Positions 59,803 to 64,000 of a DNA stretch of 64,000 nt are shown in pieces; position 1 is the stretch's first letter, and the number at the start of each line of letters is the position of its first letter. Below the pieces are notes generated by a model, which was given only the letters and a program-made list of their open reading frames with translations, searched no databases and was not told the DNA's origin. Source of the stretch: an uncultured Lachnospiraceae bacterium (GTDB lineage: Bacteria > Bacillota > Clostridia > Lachnospirales > Lachnospiraceae); assembly GCA_910585295.1 (NCBI GenBank), contig CAJUDE010000044.1, forward strand, positions 88,552 through 152,551, written 5' to 3'. A program made the translations under genes and the position numbers.

Positions 59803-60939
59803 CTAAAATGTATTTGCAAGATAGGAATTGCCCGCATAAGCAAGCCCTAATACTGCCGTGTCTACCTCTCTTTCGTAATGCTGGCTCATGTAGGCTGCGC
59901 CCATGTAGCAAAGCCCTAATACTGCGTCGTGCTTATAATCAATGCCCCAGCCGCTTTCTATCCTTTTCACCCGCTCTTCCAGCCCCTTAAGCGCCTCTTT
60001 TGTTTCTGCCGTTCCTGCTGCTGCCGCCTGCGTAAGCTCCTGCACCGCTGCCGTAAGCCCGTCTATTTCAAGCTGTAGCTGCCCTGCCGCATCTTCCCCC
60101 AGCTGCCCCTTGATAGCCTCAAACCATGCGTTAAAATCGTTCTGCGCCTCTGTCTGGAAAAGCTGCATATTTGCCATAAAAGCAGTATAGGCTTTCAAAA
60201 GCTCTTCGTCCCAGTTGTTCAATGTGTTCTCAAACGTTGTGTAGCGCTCGTTAAACTGGCTTTCGTACTGCGTAAAAAGGCTTTCTGTCTGGGTTACGTA
60301 GCTTTCATATATACCCGCCAGCTCTGTAAGATACTTTTCCATGTTCTGCTTATATACGCTAAACTCGTCCAGCACGGCTGCGCTGTAGGTATTGAAAAAG
60401 TCCGTAAACTGCTTTGTAAGTACACTTGCGTCTATTTCCTTTACCGTCCCTACTACAATGCCGCAGACGGCACTATTAAAGCGCTGGTCTGTGATGTTCT
60501 GCGTCAGTATCTTTGTTACGCCCTTGCCTACGTAAATGTCCGCAAGCGCCAGCTCCCAGACTTCCGTATTACGGGTTAAGGCTGCTGCCACTGGCTTTGC
60601 AGACGGCGTACCCTTAAGCACGTCTATGTAAATGTCCCGCAGCACTAAGTCCCAGCGCACTACCACTCTGTCTACCCTATTCTGCGCCCCCTCTGCCCTA
60701 TCCAGCATTACGCCCTTGCTTACTGGGTTTCTAAAGGCGTACCCGTTTATAAAGGCGTATCCCATATTTACCCTTATTTCCATGCCGCTATGTGCCACTA
60801 CTTGCAGCCCGTCACTCGGCTTTGGGAATACGCCGCTTGCTAAGAACGTGGCAAAATACCACGCCCAATCCTCGGCTTTGTATACCCTGTCAAATTCGCC
60901 GTCTATCTTTATGGCGTTAAATGGTAAGCTGTCTGCCAT
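59803..60939 (-). CDS. phage baseplate/tail-fibre protein (BppU-like)
   Basis: A 378-residue structural protein. The N-terminal 150 residues resemble upper-baseplate/tail-fibre attachment domains (SLPFNAIKIDGEFDRVYKAED, SGMEIRVNMGYAFINGYAF). A long helical middle with coiled-coil potential follows, then a C-terminal pair of short repeats (DAVLGLCYMGAAYMSQHYE and DTAVLGLAYAGNSYLANTF). Those repeats suggest a trimer tip. ATG 60939 follows GAGGTAGAGGG; the open frame extends into the upstream gene. It lies downstream of the Gp37-like tail gene with a 5-base gap. Confidence 0.72.
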   Translation of the reverse strand: MADSLPFNAIKIDGEFDRVYKAEDWAWYFATFLASGVFPKPSDGLQVVAHSGMEIRVNMGYAFINGYAFRNPVSKGVMLDRAEGAQNRVDRVVVRWDLVLRDIYIDVLKGTPSAKPVAAALTRNTEVWELALADIYVGKGVTKILTQNITDQRFNSAVCGIVVGTVKEIDASVLTKQFTDFFNTYSAAVLDEFSVYKQNMEKYLTELAGIYESYVTQTESLFTQYESQFNERYTTFENTLNNWDEELLKAYTAFMANMQLFQTEAQNDFNAWFEAIKGQLGEDAAGQLQLEIDGLTAAVQELTQAAAAGTAETKEALKGLEERVKRIESGWGIDYKHDAVLGLCYMGAAYMSQHYEREVDTAVLGLAYAGNSYLANTF

Positions 60940-60944
60940 TCCCT

Positions 60945-62099
60945 CTACCTCACTTTCCTTATCTGGTCTACCAGCGTAGGCAGGCTGTCCCCAAAAGTCG
61001 CCTCTATGGTTTCCTCGCCTTTCTGGTACGTTTCTGTCACTTCTGTTATGCATGCGTCTATCTGTATCCCCCACTTTTCCTCTTTGCAAGTGATACGGTC
61101 GCCTAAATCAAAATCGCTCTTGAATTTCAAGTTAGAATTTGTGTTTATGGTACTCACAAAGTTTATCGTTTTCCCGTAGCTTTCCAGCTCTGCGCCGCCC
61201 CTTGTCCTAAGCATAGCCAGATAGGTATTAAGCGGTATTGTTACCTCTGTTTCCCCGCTCTGGTACTTCCTTGCTATGTCCGTGGCATCACAAAAAACCT
61301 CTTCCAGTTCTAAACCCGCTGCGCCCTCTCCGTCCACGGTAACTACGGGCTGGCTGCCGTTGTCGTCTGCCGCCCCCTGCACATAGATAAAGTTCCCGCA
61401 GTTCTCTATACTGGCTGTGTATTCCTGCTCATTCACGTTGTCAAAGTCACGGGAAAATATGCAGGGCGTGTTACCGTCATTGTTTGCCGCCGTAAGGTCT
61501 TTGCCCTTATACAGATAAAAGCCGTATTTCTTCTCTCTTTCGTTTACCAGAATGTCATAGCCCAGCTTGCCAGCCTGCGCCCTCGCCTTTACTTCCTGCC
61601 CCAGCTTTGCGTATACCTCGTTTGCGTACTCAACGCCGCTGCCTGCTATGGTATCCTGCGGCAGTATAACAAATTGCGGGAAACGCCGCTTTGCGCCCGC
61701 CCCGCTGCCGCAGTTCTTTGTTACCATTGTGTTTATAATGCTCTGGTTCGTGGCTGTCGCCACAATCTGCGGGCAGATGCAGCGCTTGTTAAGCCAGCGG
61801 CTCAACATATAGCCCTGCGCCTCTAGCTGCTCTAGCCCGTTCTCGTCTTTGGTTATGTGTACGTAGGTAATCTGCGCAGCCCTGCGCCATATCCCGCCGT
61901 CTGCGGTCTGTACTTCCTTTTTGCCGTCGTGCTTGGTAAGTATGTTGCCCTCTACCAGCAGGCGGCTGTTATTGTCCGTAATCGGCGCAAGCAGGCTGAA
62001 TGTACCCACGTCAAAGTATTTCGTGTGCCATAGCAGGCTTGCCATTTCGTCTATCGTCCCCAGCGGCTCTACCGTCTTGTCAAATACCCTAATCTCCAT
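60945..62099 (-). CDS. siphovirus Gp37-like tail protein (Tal-like)
   Basis: A 384-residue tail protein of the ReqiPepy6 Gp37-like/baseplate type. The N-terminus RVFDKTVEPLGTIDEMASLLWHTKYFDVGTFSL is a strong family pattern (shown here in part as EIRVFDKTVEPLGTID and LLWHTKYFDVGTFSL). The rest is beta-rich with RWLNKRCICPQIV. In this position it corresponds to the tail-associated protein following Dit, and so forms the hub that carries the fibres. It starts 4 bases after the distal tail gene. Confidence 0.75.
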   Translation of the reverse strand: MEIRVFDKTVEPLGTIDEMASLLWHTKYFDVGTFSLLAPITDNNSRLLVEGNILTKHDGKKEVQTADGGIWRRAAQITYVHITKDENGLEQLEAQGYMLSRWLNKRCICPQIVATATNQSIINTMVTKNCGSGAGAKRRFPQFVILPQDTIAGSGVEYANEVYAKLGQEVKARAQAGKLGYDILVNEREKKYGFYLYKGKDLTAANNDGNTPCIFSRDFDNVNEQEYTASIENCGNFIYVQGAADDNGSQPVVTVDGEGAAGLELEEVFCDATDIARKYQSGETEVTIPLNTYLAMLRTRGGAELESYGKTINFVSTINTNSNLKFKSDFDLGDRITCKEEKWGIQIDACITEVTETYQKGEETIEATFGDSLPTLVDQIRKVR

Positions 62100-62103
62100 G
62101 CCG

Positions 62104-62991
62104 TCACACTCCTAAAAATTCCTTATTGTAGAAAATCGCCACTTCCAGCGAATTTACGCCGCCTGCTGCATCATACCGAAAATTATTGTCGCCTATGGCA
62201 AGCTGCATAAAGGTACTGTCTACGTCGATATAACGAAAATAGTCCGTTTCTTTCCCGTCCCGTATCAGCTTAGCGCCCTTGCTGCCGTATTTCGTGTTAA
62301 TCTCTATTACGTCGCCCGTCTGCATCACTGCATTTACTTGTATAAATTCCTCTGTATCCACGTTTAGCAGTATAGGATTGCTTACCGTCCCCAGCGCCGT
62401 AAACCGTATGCGCATACCCGTTGATACGTCGCCCTCGTTATAACAGTCCACTATCACGCTCTCGGCTCTGTATCCAAATATCATGCTTTTACTGTCGTCC
62501 TTGTCAATCACGCAGGGGAAATGCCAGGCAGCCACCCAGCTTGCTATATCCTCTTTCGTTTCGTCCTCTTCACGCCAGAACGGATTAAGGCACTCTAGCT
62601 GGAAAGCAAATTCATACAGCACGCTTTTTCTCTCTATCTTCGGCTCTCCAAACGTCCTGCAATTTATCACACGCTTAAAGCTGCCATATTCATAAGTCAG
62701 AGTGCCGCCCAGCTCTGGGTTAAGTATTTTAAGCATCTGGCGGCGCAGCTGTAATGCCTGCGCCTTGTCCCGTGTGTTAATATGCCCTAAAATATCCATA
62801 TCCCGTGCCTCTATGCGCTGCCCTACGTATGTGTCGCCGTGCTGCCCCATGCTGTTTGTGCTGTAAATGACATTCGTAACGCCCGCTATGCCGCCTACGT
62901 CCTTGCTTACGTTACAGAAAAATATACTGTCCGTCCCCAGCTCTAGGCTCTCGCCCCGTGAATTTGTAAATATCAGCTTTTCGTTTTCCAT
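62104..62991 (-). CDS. phage distal tail protein (Dit-like)
   Basis: A 295-residue phage tail family protein. Features are the N-terminal KLIFTNSRGESLELG, the RDMDILGHINTRDKAQALQLRRQMLKILNP region, and a C-terminal SLEVAIFYNKEFLGV typical of Sipho_tail/Dit proteins. It links the tail tube end to the baseplate hub. It directly follows the tape measure gene and precedes the Gp37-like gene with overlap-type spacing. Confidence 0.8.
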   Translation of the reverse strand: MENEKLIFTNSRGESLELGTDSIFFCNVSKDVGGIAGVTNVIYSTNSMGQHGDTYVGQRIEARDMDILGHINTRDKAQALQLRRQMLKILNPELGGTLTYEYGSFKRVINCRTFGEPKIERKSVLYEFAFQLECLNPFWREEDETKEDIASWVAAWHFPCVIDKDDSKSMIFGYRAESVIVDCYNEGDVSTGMRIRFTALGTVSNPILLNVDTEEFIQVNAVMQTGDVIEINTKYGSKGAKLIRDGKETDYFRYIDVDSTFMQLAIGDNNFRYDAAGGVNSLEVAIFYNKEFLGV

Positions 62992-62994
62992 GCC

Positions 62995-64000
62995 CTATAC
63001 CGTCCTTGCTATCATTCTAAATTGCCTTGCAGCCTCTTTTTGCTGCTTTGCGTAATCTGTTGTATTTGCGTAAATGTTCTGTATCACGGTAAAGCCGCCT
63101 GCTGCCCCGCCGCCTTTCGGCTTTGGCTTTTTCGGGTTTCCGTCGTCGTCCGTGTCGTATGTAAAATCTTTGTTTACATTTACTTTTGCGCCTACGTCAA
63201 ACTCCTGCGGTATAGCGTCCTCTATCTGCTTGTTTACGTTCCCCATTTCATCAGAAAAGCCCACGCCTATACCTTGCGCCAGATATACGCCTACTTCGTC
63301 ACGCATCAGCCTAGACGGGCTATTTATTCCAAAAAGCCCTTTTAAGAAGTCCGTAACATTTCCTACCCAGCCGCTTATTTTATTCTTTATCCATTGCGTG
63401 CCATTGCTTATGCCGTTCCAGATGCCAGAAACAATGTTGCTGCCAATATCTGCCATAGTGCTACCGATACTGCTAAATGCGCCCGTAATGCCGCTTATAA
63501 CATTCCTCATACCCTCTACCGCTTTATTTTTTACCTCTGTACCCCACTGGGCTACTTTGGATATTGCGGCAGAAATGCTATTATAGATTTTCTGCGGCAC
63601 TTCTTTTACAATGTTCACAATGCCAGTAACCATGCTATTCATTACCTCTTTGGCTTTGGTTAGCATATTGCTGCCCCATGTAGCCACTTTGGTAACTGCG
63701 CCTACTATTGCGTTCCAGATTTTCTGCGGTGTTTCTTTCACAATGGTTACAATGCCCGTAACCATGCTGTTCATTACCTCTTTGGCTTTATTCAGCATAT
63801 TGCTACCCCATGTGGCTACTTTGGTAACTGCACCTATGATGCAGTTCCAGATTTTAGCAGGCGTTTCTTTCACAATGGTTACAATGCCCGTAAGCATTGT
63901 GTTCATTACCTCTTTTGCTTTTGCCACCATGTTTGCGCCCCACGTAGCCACTTTGGTAACTGCGCCTATGATGCAGTTCCAGATTTTAGCAGGCGTTTCC
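62995..64000 (-). CDS. phage tape measure protein, C-terminal part (cut by window end)
   Basis: The frame stays open through the window edge at 64000, so about 335 C-terminal codons are visible. Features are helical repeats of 44 residues (132 bp) with a WGSNMLxKAKEVMNSMVTGIV core, then a glycine-rich end (FGINSPSRLMRDEVGVYLAQGIG), typical of tape measure proteins. The protein sets tail length and is ejected ahead of the DNA. The N-terminal body lies beyond the window. Confidence 0.88.
   Translation of the reverse strand, partial: ETPAKIWNCIIGAVTKVATWGANMVAKAKEVMNTMLTGIVTIVKETPAKIWNCIIGAVTKVATWGSNMLNKAKEVMNSMVTGIVTIVKETPQKIWNAIVGAVTKVATWGSNMLTKAKEVMNSMVTGIVNIVKEVPQKIYNSISAAISKVAQWGTEVKNKAVEGMRNVISGITGAFSSIGSTMADIGSNIVSGIWNGISNGTQWIKNKISGWVGNVTDFLKGLFGINSPSRLMRDEVGVYLAQGIGVGFSDEMGNVNKQIEDAIPQEFDVGAKVNVNKDFTYDTDDDGNPKKPKPKGGGAAGGFTVIQNIYANTTDYAKQQKEAARQFRMIARTV
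63565..64000 (-). repeat. 132-bp tandem repeats in tape measure gene
   Basis: At least three tandem units of 132 bp (44 codons) with high identity; TCATTACCTC marks the same point at 63639 and 63771, and a close variant at 63903. They continue beyond the window. Confidence 0.9.

Larger units (their letters stand above)
52320..64000 (-). mobile_element. siphovirus-type prophage (continues past window end)
   Basis: A minus-strand phage gene order: tape measure, distal tail protein, Gp37-like tail protein, baseplate/fibre protein, DGR-varied tail protein, holin, endolysin. An HTH-transposase operon lies at the left end. Base and codon use differ from the upstream chromosome. The left border (about 52.3 kb) is an estimate; the right border is outside the window. 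Confidence 0.85.

Overview
The window reads as a chromosome segment of a spore-forming Firmicute, most likely a Lachnospiraceae-type gut clostridium. The basis is the sporulation gene set (spoIIE, yabP, yabQ, dipicolinate synthase, a CotS-like protein), the Firmicutes gene order hup-rqcP-yabP-yabQ-divIC-spoIIE-tilS-hpt-ftsH, strong RBSs and sigma-A promoters with 17-base spacers. The assignment is inference; no rRNA is present.

Region 1 (1-36.1 kb) is core chromosome. It starts with the 3' end of a CCA-adding enzyme, a CotS-like protein, a PEGA lipoprotein with a 42-residue poly-Asn tail, and phosphoglucomutase. The conserved division/sporulation/tRNA cluster follows, with ftsH at its end. 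Next come a GH13 glucanase, tRNA-Tyr, a maltose O-acetyltransferase, a YyaL-type thioredoxin-fold protein, a sigma-factor-like protein without region 4, a MATE exporter and dipicolinate synthase (dpaA-dpaB). The last part is carbohydrate uptake: a fruR-fruK-fruA operon, ptsH, ptsI, larE, a glucose-family PTS IICBA behind an attenuator leader, and the BglG-type antiterminator that probably acts on that leader.

Region 2 (36.1-52.3 kb) is a defence island whose left edge coincides with a 5'-truncated mtnK. First is a seven-gene operon combining Ssp-type DNA phosphorothioation genes (PAPS-reductase-like sspD, DUF4007 sspB, a large ATPase, cysteine desulfurase) with a DndD/SMC-like ATPase and two proteins I do not recognise. 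Second is a complete type II-C CRISPR-Cas9 locus: tracrRNA, cas9 (1132 aa), cas1, cas2 and an 11-repeat array. Each repeat ends in an extended -10 box, suggesting crRNA promoters inside the repeats.

Region 3 (about 52.3 kb to the window end) is a siphovirus-type prophage on the minus strand, running from tape measure, distal tail and baseplate genes to holin and endolysin. It carries a full diversity-generating retroelement (DGR): a C-type-lectin-like tail protein with a variable repeat, Avd, template repeat and reverse transcriptase. TR and VR differ at 12 positions, 11 of them at TR adenines. The CRISPR-proximal end holds a small operon of an HTH protein and an IS30-family transposase behind a promoter with operator-like repeats, which may be the phage's lysogeny/integration module. 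The prophage end lies beside the likely leader end of the CRISPR array.
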